Positions 42,340-50,685 of a stretch of DNA of 64,000 bases are shown here, one piece after another. The notes beneath the pieces are model-generated. The model was not told the DNA's origin, did no database searches, and saw nothing but the letters and a program-made list of their open reading frames with translations. How positions within the stretch are numbered: the first letter of the stretch is position 1; the number at the start of each line of letters is the position of its first letter. The stretch is from NCBI GenBank assembly GCA_034506175.1, contig JAPDQB010000015.1:49658-113657 (forward strand), written 5' to 3'. The translations under genes and the position numbers were made by a program. Origin of the DNA: a candidate division KSB1 bacterium. Lineage in GTDB: Bacteria > Zhuqueibacterota > Zhuqueibacteria > Zhuqueibacterales > Zhuqueibacteraceae.

Positions 42340-42378
42340 GACTTGCAACAAAAAGAGAACTGCAACGAAAAAAATCTT

Positions 42379-43587
42379 TTAGAAACGCTTGCGATCCTTG
42401 AACCAACGCACATTGGCAACCGGAATCATTTTCAGGCGGTTTTTTCCTGCCGACCGGCTGCCGGTAAATTGCGAAATATTCAACAACACGCCGATGCCGA
42501 ACAGATTCATCAGCAAGGCTGAACCGCCGTAGCTTACGAAGGGCAGCGGTATGCCGGTGGTGGGCATCGTGTGGGTGACGACGCCAGCGTTGACGAGCGC
42601 GTACCACCCGATGGCGGTGGTGATGCCAATGGCCGTCAATTTTCCGGCACGATCCGGCGCGCGATGCGCAATGTGAAAGCCGCGCCAGATGATGATGAAG
42701 AACAGGAAAATCACCGCAAGCGTGCCGATCAAACCCAGCTCTTCTCCGACGATGGCCATGATGAAATCCGTGAACGGATCAGGCAGAAAGAGCAGCTTTT
42801 GCTTGCTTTGTCCGAGGCCAACACCGAACAAACCACCATTGCCGAGTGAAATCAACGATTGGCGTACCTGCCACGGTGGCTCACCCTCGCCGAACAGGGC
42901 GGCCATGAACGACTCGATGCGGTCGCGTTGATAAGCCACGCGCCACAGCATCGAGATGGCGGTAAGAACCGCGCCAAAGATGAGAAAGAACAAGTGACCG
43001 AGTTTCGCGCCGGCGACGAAGAGCATCATGAGGGCAATCGAGGCAATCGACAGCGCGGTGCCCAAATCCGGTTCCCAGGCCACGCCCAACACGACGGCGC
43101 CGATGAGAATCAATTGCGGCAAAAGGCCGTCAACAAAATTTTCCGGATCGAGGTCGGGCTTGGAGAGATTGCCGGCAAGATAAAAAATCAGCGCATACTT
43201 GGCAAACTCCGAGGGCTGAAATTGAACCGGGCCGAGCATGATCCAGCGCCGCGAGCCGCGAATCATCCAGCTTTCCGGCGCGAACAGCAGAAACACCAAC
43301 ATGGCGAGCGCGAACCAGTAAGCTGGTGGTGCATGCCGCAGCACGCGGTGATAATCGAGGCGCGCGATGAAAAACATGATGGCGAGCGCGATGGCGACGC
43401 GGAGGAGCTGACGTTTGAGAAAGAACGCGCTGTCTTCATAAAGCCGTTCCGCCCTTGCCGAGCTGGCGGTGTAGATAAAAAAAATACTCAACAGCAACAA
43501 CACCATGACGGTGGCGAGCAAAGTCAAGTCGATCTCGGCCAGCTGCAACCGTCTAGCCTGAGATGATTTGAGATCTTTGATCGGCAT
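42379..43587 (-). CDS. ftsW: SEDS glycosyltransferase FtsW
   Basis: The 402-residue SEDS protein with about ten membrane segments shows GSRRWIMLGPVQFQPSEFAK, the large extracellular loop with GEGEPPWQVRQSLISLGNGG, and C-terminal THTMPTTGIPLPFVSYGGSA. FtsW polymerises septal glycan with its cognate class B PBP (ftsI here). The usual murD between mraY and ftsW is missing and replaced by a 120-base spacer with a 10-bp hairpin. Confidence 0.96.
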   Translation of the reverse strand: MPIKDLKSSQARRLQLAEIDLTLLATVMVLLLLSIFFIYTASSARAERLYEDSAFFLKRQLLRVAIALAIMFFIARLDYHRVLRHAPPAYWFALAMLVFLLFAPESWMIRGSRRWIMLGPVQFQPSEFAKYALIFYLAGNLSKPDLDPENFVDGLLPQLILIGAVVLGVAWEPDLGTALSIASIALMMLFVAGAKLGHLFFLIFGAVLTAISMLWRVAYQRDRIESFMAALFGEGEPPWQVRQSLISLGNGGLFGVGLGQSKQKLLFLPDPFTDFIMAIVGEELGLIGTLAVIFLFFIIIWRGFHIAHRAPDRAGKLTAIGITTAIGWYALVNAGVVTHTMPTTGIPLPFVSYGGSALLMNLFGIGVLLNISQFTGSRSAGKNRLKMIPVANVRWFKDRKRF

Positions 43588-43623
43588 GAGAATCCAAATT
43601 GTTCACCGTCTTTTTTTTATTTA

Positions 43624-43653
43624 TTGACCGGCCACTCACAAGCGGCCGGTCAA
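43624..43653. other. Perfect 10-bp hairpin between mraY and ftsW
   Basis: TTGACCGGCC (43624-43633) pairs with GGCCGGTCAA (43644-43653) around a 10-base loop. On the transcribed strand it is followed by an A-rich, not T-rich, run, so it is more likely an RNA processing or stability element than a terminator. Confidence 0.45.
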
Positions 43654-43706
43654 TGTTGACGCCATCGCCCAAAGTTCTTCCATAAACTGGACGGGCGATT
43701 TGCTTT

Positions 43707-44819
43707 TTAACGAATCTTAAATGTGGTCAAACTGAACAACGCCAGCAGAATGCCGATGATCCAAAAGCGCACGACGACTTGCGGCTCGCTCCAGCCTTTC
43801 AGCTCGAAATGATGATGCAGCGGCGCCATGCGAAAAATGCGTTTGCCGCCGGTGCGCTTGAAATACCAGACTTGCAAAATCACCGACATGGTTTCGGCAA
43901 CAAAGACGCCGCCGATGATGACCAGCAGCAATTCTTTTTTCAACAAAATGGCGATCGTGCCCAAGGCGCTGCCCAGTGCCAACGAACCGGTATCGCCCAT
44001 GAAAACTTGCGCCGGATGGGAATTGAACCACAAAAATCCCAGCGCCGCGCCGCCGAGCGCCGCGCAGAAAACCGTGAGCTCACCGGCGCCAGGCAAGTAG
44101 CGGATGTTCAAATAATCGCTGAAAATAACGTTGCCGGAGATGTAGCTGATCGCCGCCCAGGTCGTGGCGGAGATCGCAACCAAACCGACGGCCAATCCAT
44201 CCAAGCCGTCGGTGAGATTCACCGAGTTGCTGGTTGCGGTAATAATGAAAATCACAATTAAAACATACGGAATAAAACTGAACGGATAACTCAATTGAAA
44301 GCCCAAATCGAACTCGATATTTTTGACAAACGGCACCGTCGTCCGCGTGGCAAAGTTTTCAAATTGCGGTGCAAAAAAAATGGCGCTGCCGAGAACCAAG
44401 CCGAATGAAACCTGGCCGACGATTTTATAGCGGCCGTAAAGCCCTTTCGGCCATTTTTTGACGACTTTCAAGTAATCGTCGATGAAGCCGACCACGCCCA
44501 TCCACAAAGTTGCCAAAACCACGAGCACGACGTAGATGGTCGCTTGCGCCCACAGCAGCGTCGGCAGCAACGCCGCGGCGAGAATGATCAAGCCGCCCAT
44601 GGTCGGCGTGCCCTTCTTTTTCAAATGCGTCTGCGGACCGTCGGTGCGAACTTCCTGGCCGATTTGCTTTTCACGCAAGAGGCCGATGATGCGCGGGCCG
44701 ACAAAAAAACTGATCAGCAAGGCTGTAATCGCCGCAAACGCCGCGCGAAACGAAATGTACTGAAACAGATTGAAGCCGGAGATATACTTGTGCAACGGAT
44801 ACAGCAAATAGTAGAGCAT
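43707..44819 (-). CDS. mraY: Phospho-MurNAc-pentapeptide translocase MraY
   Basis: The 370-residue integral membrane enzyme makes lipid I from UDP-MurNAc-pentapeptide and undecaprenyl phosphate. Landmarks are TDGPQTHLKKKGTPTMGG, the DDY motif in GFIDDYLKVVKK, NSVNLTDGLDGLAVG and the HHH motif PLHHHFELKGWSE. About ten membrane helices. Preceded by a GAGTAR hairpin spacer. Confidence 0.97.
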   Translation of the reverse strand: MLYYLLYPLHKYISGFNLFQYISFRAAFAAITALLISFFVGPRIIGLLREKQIGQEVRTDGPQTHLKKKGTPTMGGLIILAAALLPTLLWAQATIYVVLVVLATLWMGVVGFIDDYLKVVKKWPKGLYGRYKIVGQVSFGLVLGSAIFFAPQFENFATRTTVPFVKNIEFDLGFQLSYPFSFIPYVLIVIFIITATSNSVNLTDGLDGLAVGLVAISATTWAAISYISGNVIFSDYLNIRYLPGAGELTVFCAALGGAALGFLWFNSHPAQVFMGDTGSLALGSALGTIAILLKKELLLVIIGGVFVAETMSVILQVWYFKRTGGKRIFRMAPLHHHFELKGWSEPQVVVRFWIIGILLALFSLTTFKIR

Positions 44820-44821
44820 AT

Positions 44822-44914
44822 CGGCTCCTTTTCTCCTCGCTCCACTCTTCCTCGTACTCTTACTCCTACTCGCCGTTCAAAAACGAGTAAGAGTAGGAGT
44901 AAGAGGAGGAGAGC
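44822..44914. repeat. GAGTAG hexamer repeat between murF and mraY
   Basis: CTCTTACTCCTACTCG on the left pairs with GAGTAAGAGTAGGAG-type sequence on the right across CCGTTCAAAAA. Same unit as in the other dcw spacers. Confidence 0.7.
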
Positions 44915-44918
44915 ATGA

Positions 44919-46301
44919 TTAAACTACCGGCAGCTTTTCAATAATCTCCTCCATCGCCATGCCGCGGCTGCCTTTGAACAACAGCACGTCGCCGGGGCGG
45001 AGGGAACGGCCGACTTCGGCGCTGAGGCGCGCTTTGTGTTCAAAATGTTCCACCCATTTCGTTTCGCCGATGGCCTGCGCCAAATGCTTCATGTTCGGGC
45101 CATGCGCGAACACGGCGTGAATCGGAAGCTCGCGCAGCATGACGCCGATTTCTTCGTGCGCCGAGGGCGCGGCTTCGCCGAGCTCGAGCATATCGCCCAA
45201 AACCGCGATGCGGCGGCCGCCGGCTTGAATCGGCATCGCCGCCAAAAATTCCAGCGCCGCTTGCATGGATTCGGGATTGGCGTTGTAAGCATCGTTGATG
45301 ATGGTCAAATTGCCGCGCCGGAAAATTTGCATGCGTTTGTCAACCGGCTGGGCGCTTTCGAGCGCCGAACGAATTTTCTCCGGCGCGATGCCGAAATGCT
45401 CGCCGACGGCGATGGCGGCCAACGCATTGCTGGCGTTATGCGCGCCGGCAATCGCAAGATGAATATTCTGATCACGCCAGGCGAGCGTCACGCAGCCGTT
45501 TTCGTCGATGCTGACGATTTTTCCCTGAATCTGCGCTGGTTGCTGCAAACCATAGGTGATGGCTTTGGCGCCCGAGGGCAAAACTGTTTTTAATTTTGCC
45601 TCATCGGCATTCAAAAAAATGATTCCGTCATGACGATGCAAATAATCAAAAAGCTCGCCCTTGGCTTTGGCGACGCCGTCGAGCGTTTTGAAAAATTCCA
45701 GATGCGCCCGGCCGACGTTGGTGATCAAGCCGTAGTTCGGTTCGGCGATTTCGCAAAGGCGCGCGATCTCGCCATAATGATTCATGCCCATTTCGACGAC
45801 GGCGAGATCGTGACCATGACTCAATTCCGCCAGCGTGAGCGGGACGCCGAGGTGGTTGTTCAAATTGCCGGCGGTTTTATGAACCGATTGATTTTGCGCC
45901 AACACACTCGCAACCAGCTCTTTGACGGTGGTTTTGCCGTTGCTGCCGGTGATGGCGACAACGGTTTTTCCCCAGCGCTTCCGAATCGTATGACCGGCTT
46001 GCTGCAAGGCGAGCAAGGTGTCTTCGACAACGATGAAATTTCCGCGCGGCGTTTTTTGCGCATCAAACCAGCTCGATTCCACTACTGCGGCCAGTGCGCC
46101 CGCCGCCAACGACGTGGCGACGAATTGATGGCCGTCGAATTTTTCACCTCGCAACGCCACAAAAATCTCACCGGCCCGGCATTTTCTCGAATCGGTGGAA
46201 ATTGCTGCCGGTCTTTGCGTCAATCGCGAGGGGTCGCCGGCGAAACGCGCCGCTTCGCCACACGCTTGCAGCACTTCGCCGAGGGTCAAGATTAGAGGCA
46301 T
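44919..46301 (-). CDS. murF: MurF, D-Ala-D-Ala-adding enzyme
   Basis: The 460-residue Mur ligase has an N-terminal UDP-binding domain (ISTDSRKCRAGEIFVALRGE), ATP loop VAITGSNGKTTVKELVAS, NNHLGVPLTLAELSH, and C-terminal domain motif NDAYNANPESMQAALEFLA. It adds D-Ala-D-Ala to UDP-MurNAc-tripeptide. MurE, its usual upstream neighbour, is absent; a repeat spacer lies there instead. Confidence 0.95.
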   Translation of the reverse strand: MPLILTLGEVLQACGEAARFAGDPSRLTQRPAAISTDSRKCRAGEIFVALRGEKFDGHQFVATSLAAGALAAVVESSWFDAQKTPRGNFIVVEDTLLALQQAGHTIRKRWGKTVVAITGSNGKTTVKELVASVLAQNQSVHKTAGNLNNHLGVPLTLAELSHGHDLAVVEMGMNHYGEIARLCEIAEPNYGLITNVGRAHLEFFKTLDGVAKAKGELFDYLHRHDGIIFLNADEAKLKTVLPSGAKAITYGLQQPAQIQGKIVSIDENGCVTLAWRDQNIHLAIAGAHNASNALAAIAVGEHFGIAPEKIRSALESAQPVDKRMQIFRRGNLTIINDAYNANPESMQAALEFLAAMPIQAGGRRIAVLGDMLELGEAAPSAHEEIGVMLRELPIHAVFAHGPNMKHLAQAIGETKWVEHFEHKARLSAEVGRSLRPGDVLLFKGSRGMAMEEIIEKLPVV

Positions 46302-46417
46302 AGCCGTTGCTCGTTGCTTGGTGTTCGATGCTGGTAGCTTGTGGCTCGTTGCTTGTTACTGATGCCCAGCTAAGCAACCAGTTACCAGCAACAAGCATCG
46401 AGCATCCAGCATCAAGT
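46302..46417. repeat. GTTGCTN/CAAGCAN 7-bp repeat between ftsI and murF
   Basis: Left half contains GTTGCTCGTTGCTTGG and TAGCTTGTGGCTCGTTGC; right half has the inverse CAGCAACAAGCATCGAGCAT. The result is a long imperfect hairpin at the site where murE would be expected. Confidence 0.65.
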
Positions 46418-48586
46418 TCAATGCACCACAGCCGTCTTGATCACCGGATTGCATTCGATTTCACAAATGATGCCCGGTGTGATGGTGGTTCCGGCTGTGG
46501 GATATTGACGGACGACGCGGCCGCTGCCGTGAACCACGGCGTCAATTTTAAAAAATGCCAGTTTTTGCAAGGCCTCACGCACTGAGAGGCCGACAAGGTT
46601 CGGCATTTTTATTGAAGCCGCCACGCCAGCCGCTTCGACTTCGAAAAGATCGAGGGTGATGGTGGAATGCGGCGGCACGCGTGATCCCGGCGCCGGATGT
46701 TGATTCAAGACAAAATCGCCTTTGCCTTGGCGCTCAATGTCGAAACCGAGTTTCTCCAACATCGCCGCGCTGATGGCGGCGGATCGTCCGGTGACGTCGG
46801 GCACGACGATGGTTCGCGTGTCCGTCGTTGGTATTTCTGTCATTTCCTCCACCTCAGTTTTGTGTTCTTTTCCGGAAGTTGCGGCAATGATGCGTTCCGC
46901 AATTTTTTTGAACGTCGGCGCCGCCACATGGCCGCCCCAATAAGTCGTGCGCGGATTCTCCAGCATCACAAAGATCAAATAACGCGGGGCATTGGCCGGA
47001 AAAAAACCGACAAACGAAGCGATATAATCATTGCGGGCATAACCGCGACCAGTTGTGAGAGGCTTGTGCGCCGTGCCGGTTTTGCCGGCGATACGCACGC
47101 CCGCAATCGCAGCAGTTTTGGCAGTGCCGTGATCGACAACGCCCTCCAACAAATTCGCCAGCAAATGCGCAACCGGCTTGGAAATCACGCGACGCACGAT
47201 TTCCGGTTGCGCCAAGCGTTTCACCTCGCCAGTCGGCTCAATCCAACCGGACAGAATTCTCGGCTTCAGCAACAGGCCGCCGTTGGCAATCGCGCCATAG
47301 GCCATGGCCATTTGAATCGGCGTTACCGCCACTTCGTATCCCATCGTCATCGCTGCCAGCGAGAAGCCCGACCACTCACTTGGATTTTTCAGTATGCCGT
47401 TGACTTCACCCTCCAGCTCCAAACCCGTCTTCATGCCGAATCCGTAATCGCGCGCATATTGAAAAAATCTTTCTTTACCCAAAATCCGCGACAACTTGAC
47501 CGCGCCGATGTTGCTGGAGACGGCGATGACTTCGCGCACCGTCAAATTGCCGCGCGGCTCGTGATCGCGCACGGTTTCGCCGGCCCATTTAAAAGCGCCG
47601 TTCTCGCAAAAAATCACATCATCCGGCGCACGCTTTTTTTCCTGAAAAATTCCCGAGAACGTCACCAGCTTGAAAGTCGAGCCCGGCTCGAACAAATCCG
47701 TGATGGCGCGATTGCGACGTGTGGCCGTGGCATAAACTGCTGGATTGTTGGGATTGAAGCTCGGCTCGCAAGCCATCGCCAGAATTTCGCCGGTGTTCGG
47801 ATCGGTGATGATGGCGATGCCGGAGCTGGCGTCGAACTTGTCCATCGCGCTGCGCAATTCTTCATGCGTGATCGTTTGCAAAATGTAGTCGATGGTGAGC
47901 ATCAAGTTTTTGCCATGAACCGGCGGCACATCCGGAATGCTCACTTCCGGCAGCGCATTGCCCACGGCGTCGCGTTGAATGACTTTGCGGCCACTCACGC
48001 CGCGCATCAGCGAATCACACGCCAACTCGATGCCAGCGATGCCGTGATTATCGACGTCGGTGTAGCCGATCACGTGCGCGGCGGTTTCATCGTGCGGATA
48101 GCGGCGGCGCGAATCTTTCTCCAGCCGCACGCCGGGCAGCTTGAGGTTGCTGAGGTTTTGCGCCTGATCCGGATCGAGGCGCCGGCGCAGCCACACAAAG
48201 TTGCGATCACCGCGCATTTTCTCCTGCAACGTGGCAGCCGATTGGCCCAACAGCGGCGCCAATTTTTCGGCGTACTCGGCGCGATTTTTCACTTGCCGCA
48301 GCTCGACGCCCACCGAGACGCAGGCCTCATTGACCGCCAGAAGATTTTGATGGCGGTCATAAATCAAACCGCGCTGCGCCGGCAGCGGAATCTCGCGCAG
48401 ATACTGCACCTTGGCCATTTTCTGATATTTCTCGCGCTGCCAGACTTGAATGTAAATCAGGCGCACCACGATCAACAGGCCGAAGCAGAGGAAAAAAAGT
48501 TCTAGCACCAACATGCGCCAATCCGGCGCGGCGCTTCGCGCTTTTGAGCTTTTCAATGTCTGCGTTGTGATGCCGTTTTTATTCAC
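46418..48586 (-). CDS. ftsI: Division transpeptidase FtsI (PBP3) with two PASTA domains
   Basis: About 722 residues from GTG 48586, one base past the ftsL stop, with GAGGAATGAA overlapping. One N-terminal membrane anchor (MLVLELFFLCFGLLIVVRLI), a dimerisation domain (RGLIYDRHQNLLAVNEA), then transpeptidase motifs SxxK in FEPGSTFKLVT, SxN in VSSNIGAVKLS and KTG in AGKTGTAHK. Two PASTA domains end it (about 605-662 VVPDVTGRSAAISAAMLEK; 668-715 MPNLVGLSVREALQKLAF). PASTA domains sense wall precursors or assist localisation. Cross-links septal peptidoglycan with FtsW. Confidence 0.95.
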   Translation of the reverse strand: MNKNGITTQTLKSSKARSAAPDWRMLVLELFFLCFGLLIVVRLIYIQVWQREKYQKMAKVQYLREIPLPAQRGLIYDRHQNLLAVNEACVSVGVELRQVKNRAEYAEKLAPLLGQSAATLQEKMRGDRNFVWLRRRLDPDQAQNLSNLKLPGVRLEKDSRRRYPHDETAAHVIGYTDVDNHGIAGIELACDSLMRGVSGRKVIQRDAVGNALPEVSIPDVPPVHGKNLMLTIDYILQTITHEELRSAMDKFDASSGIAIITDPNTGEILAMACEPSFNPNNPAVYATATRRNRAITDLFEPGSTFKLVTFSGIFQEKKRAPDDVIFCENGAFKWAGETVRDHEPRGNLTVREVIAVSSNIGAVKLSRILGKERFFQYARDYGFGMKTGLELEGEVNGILKNPSEWSGFSLAAMTMGYEVAVTPIQMAMAYGAIANGGLLLKPRILSGWIEPTGEVKRLAQPEIVRRVISKPVAHLLANLLEGVVDHGTAKTAAIAGVRIAGKTGTAHKPLTTGRGYARNDYIASFVGFFPANAPRYLIFVMLENPRTTYWGGHVAAPTFKKIAERIIAATSGKEHKTEVEEMTEIPTTDTRTIVVPDVTGRSAAISAAMLEKLGFDIERQGKGDFVLNQHPAPGSRVPPHSTITLDLFEVEAAGVAASIKMPNLVGLSVREALQKLAFFKIDAVVHGSGRVVRQYPTAGTTITPGIICEIECNPVIKTAVVH

Positions 48587-48587
48587 T

Positions 48588-48974
48588 TCATTCCTCTTGA
48601 ACAAGAATCGTGTGCTGGGGCACGGCGACAAGGCCCAGGCGCTGCGTGGCGATTCGTGAAATACGGCTGTAACTCGACATCTGTTCGAGTTGAATGCGCA
48701 ATTTGCCGTTCTGTTCAATAAGCTTGATCCGCTGCGAGTCTAGCGTCGCAATCTGCGCCGCCAATTCCCGGACTTTGACGCGCTCCCAAATCAGCGTCAA
48801 TCCCAAAAACAAAAAAACCACAAATGGAATCAACAAAGCGAGGCTGCGCTTGACCGCCGCCGAGTTAAATTCCGCGCGCGGCCGCGCCGCTTTGGTTTTT
48901 CGCGCACCGCTGACCGGCTTCGACGCCATTGACTTGTTTGCTGGCGGCAAATTTTTCAAAACACGCTTGTTCAC
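48588..48974 (-). CDS. ftsL: Cell division protein FtsL
   Basis: About 128 residues from GTG 48974, whose first bases overlap the rsmH stop (GTGA). A basic cytoplasmic tail, one membrane segment (LALLIPFVVFLFLGLTLIW) and a periplasmic coiled coil (VRELAAQIATLDSQRIKLIE) give the FtsL architecture. It forms FtsQLB-type complexes. Called from topology and position between rsmH and ftsI. Confidence 0.88.
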   Translation of the reverse strand: MNKRVLKNLPPANKSMASKPVSGARKTKAARPRAEFNSAAVKRSLALLIPFVVFLFLGLTLIWERVKVRELAAQIATLDSQRIKLIEQNGKLRIQLEQMSSYSRISRIATQRLGLVAVPQHTILVQEE

Positions 48975-49909
48975 CTTTTTTCTGCGACGCGCAGCCGGGC
49001 GCTGCGGGCACGGCTGTTGACGGCAATTTCCTGCGGGCCCGGCGTCACTGGTTTGGATGTCAAGATGCGCACCTGTGCCTGCTTGCCGCAGACACATGCC
49101 GGAAATTCCGCCGGACAGGTGCAGCCTTTTTCCTGCCTTTTGAAAAACTGTTTAACGATCCGATCCTCCAGCGAGTGATAGCTGATGACGGCGAGCCGGC
49201 CTCCGGGCCGCAACGCCGCCAACGCGGCCGGCAGAAATTCGTTCAACGCCTCCAGTTCATCATTCACCGCGATGCGCAGCGCTTGAAAAATCCGGGCCAG
49301 CGATTTGATCCGATGCGGGCCTTTGACAACCTTCTCGACAACCTGCCGCAGATCACCGGTGCGCTGCAAAGAACGCTGCAACCGCTGCTTGACGATGGCG
49401 GTTGCAATCGGCCCGGCGAATTTCTCTTCGCCATATTCGCGGAAAATCTTTTTCAGCTCCTCCCGTTCCAGCCTCGCCAGCAAACCGGCGGCGGTGTGCG
49501 GCAGATCGGGATTCATCCTCATATCCAAAGGTCCATCTGCCAGATAACTGAACCCGCGCTCCGGCTGATCGATCTGCCGCGAGCTTACACCGAGATCCGC
49601 CAGAATTCCATCGGCTTGCGTCACGCCAAGAGAACCCAACACTTGTGTCAATGAACGAAAATTTCCTTGCGCCAACCGGCAGCGTTCCTGATAGTTTTGC
49701 AGCCGCGCTTGCGCCCGTGCCAAAGCTTCGGCATCGGCGTCGATGCCGATCACACGCAACCCTGCTCCTCCCTTCTCGAACAGAGCCAGCGTATGGCCGC
49801 CGTCGCCGAGCGTCGCGTCAACGATGACGTTGACATTTGGCGCGAGCAAAAACTCCGACACCGCCTCGACCAAAACCGGCTGGTGAAATCTTGAAGCGCG
49901 ATCATGCAC
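48971..49909 (-). CDS. rsmH: 16S rRNA m4C1402 methyltransferase RsmH
   Basis: The 312-residue MraW/RsmH protein has SAM motif VDATLGDGGHTLALFEKGG, GIDADAEALARAQ, LADLGVSSRQIDQPERGFSY and LRPGGRLAVISYHSLEDRIV. It methylates the N4 of C1402 in 16S rRNA. Its start MHDRASRFHQPVLVEAV is standard. It lies directly after mraZ in the usual dcw order, with a 42-base gap formed in part by 7-bp repeats. Confidence 0.96.
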   Translation of the reverse strand: MHDRASRFHQPVLVEAVSEFLLAPNVNVIVDATLGDGGHTLALFEKGGAGLRVIGIDADAEALARAQARLQNYQERCRLAQGNFRSLTQVLGSLGVTQADGILADLGVSSRQIDQPERGFSYLADGPLDMRMNPDLPHTAAGLLARLEREELKKIFREYGEEKFAGPIATAIVKQRLQRSLQRTGDLRQVVEKVVKGPHRIKSLARIFQALRIAVNDELEALNEFLPAALAALRPGGRLAVISYHSLEDRIVKQFFKRQEKGCTCPAEFPACVCGKQAQVRILTSKPVTPGPQEIAVNSRARSARLRVAEKR

Positions 49910-49939
49910 GATAAAAAGTCACAATCATTAAAGTCAAAA

Positions 49940-49980
49940 TAATTTTTTGCGCTATGCGCTATGCGCTTTGCTCTCTGCGA
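49940..49980. repeat. GCGCTAT 7-bp repeat at mraZ 3' end
   Basis: GCGCTAT twice and then GCGCTTT cover the mraZ stop region and encode its last residues (ESKAHSA). Confidence 0.55.
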
Positions 49981-50416
49981 TTCCGCGCAGTGTCGCCTGA
50001 AATTTGTCGTTGATTTCCGGATTCCATAGATCAAAAAAATCGCCCATGCCGACGTAACGAATCTCCTTTTTAATTTGGGCGCTCTCCAAAAATTCCGCGG
50101 GGATATTGACGCGGCCCTGGCCGTCGAGGCGAAGATGCTGACACGAGGCGAGAATGTTTTGCATGTGATAAATGCCCTCTTCACTTTCTTCGTCAAATTG
50201 CGAAGCCATCGGCAGGATTTTATCGCGGAAATAAGTGGCGGGATAAGCGCGAATAAACCGGGCATTCGGCTTTTCGAGAAGCCGCAACACGAGTGTTTGC
50301 ATGTCGCGAAGTTGCACGATCTCCCGAATTTTTGCCGGGATGGCAGCGCGGCCTTTATCATCGAGCGTCGAATGATAGCGGCCATAAAATTTTGGAATTG
50401 TTTCGCCAATATCCAC
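49952..50416 (-). CDS. mraZ: Transcriptional regulator MraZ
   Basis: About 154 residues from GTG 50416 (GAGGG nine bases upstream). A GTG at 50461 is possible but lies inside the MraZ operator repeats and would add a non-family N-terminus. Two AbrB-like half domains are visible: FYGRYHSTLDDKGRAAIPAK and LRLDGQGRVNIPAEFLE. MraZ binds direct repeats upstream of its own gene and represses the dcw operon. Exactly such repeats are present just upstream. Typical MraZ length is about 150 residues, supporting the shorter start. Confidence 0.93.
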   Translation of the reverse strand: MDIGETIPKFYGRYHSTLDDKGRAAIPAKIREIVQLRDMQTLVLRLLEKPNARFIRAYPATYFRDKILPMASQFDEESEEGIYHMQNILASCQHLRLDGQGRVNIPAEFLESAQIKKEIRYVGMGDFFDLWNPEINDKFQATLRGIAESKAHSA

Positions 50417-50440
50417 AGTTTCAAACCCTCGAGCGTGGTG

Positions 50441-50490
50441 AAGATTCCCAAATTTTACCACTATTTCCTACTTCTCACCACTTTTACCCA
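50441..50490 (-). promoter_or_regulatory. MraZ operator: five 10-bp direct repeats
   Basis: Read on the minus strand, five consecutive 10-base units begin TGGGTAAAAG, TGGTGAGAAG, TAGGAAATAG, TGGTAAAATT and TGGGAATCTT. Known MraZ boxes are direct TGGGN repeats at 10-bp spacing next to the mraZ promoter. The array starts two bases after the -10 box and runs to the preferred start codon. Confidence 0.8.
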
Positions 50491-50491
50491 T

Positions 50492-50520
50492 ATTATACTT
50501 TTTTCTCAACATAAAGTCAA
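50492..50520 (-). promoter_or_regulatory. Sigma-70 promoter of the dcw cluster
   Basis: TTGACT (50515-50520) and a consensus TATAAT (50492-50497) are separated by exactly 17 bases on the minus strand, directly upstream of the MraZ boxes. Confidence 0.85.
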
Positions 50521-50685
50521 GTATTTTTTTCAAAATGAGTCATTTATTTCTGTAAAGATCAGTTTAAAGTAACAAAATATGTTTAAATGTTCACCAAAAA
50601 AGTTGAATTTTACTCTTTCATAACCTGATCAAACAAAAAGCGACTGGGGCTTGGCTTAAGAAAGCGCTTGCTTTGGTTCGGCGCA

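Noticed and set aside
38967..44914. CRISPR array in the dcw spacers
   Set aside because: Units are only 6-7 bp, there are no unique spacers and no cas genes; they are short-unit hairpin repeats.
46697..48505. A 602-codon open frame opposite ftsI
   Set aside because: It is antisense to an intact, motif-complete ftsI and its translation has the His/Arg/Gln-rich composition of a mirror frame.
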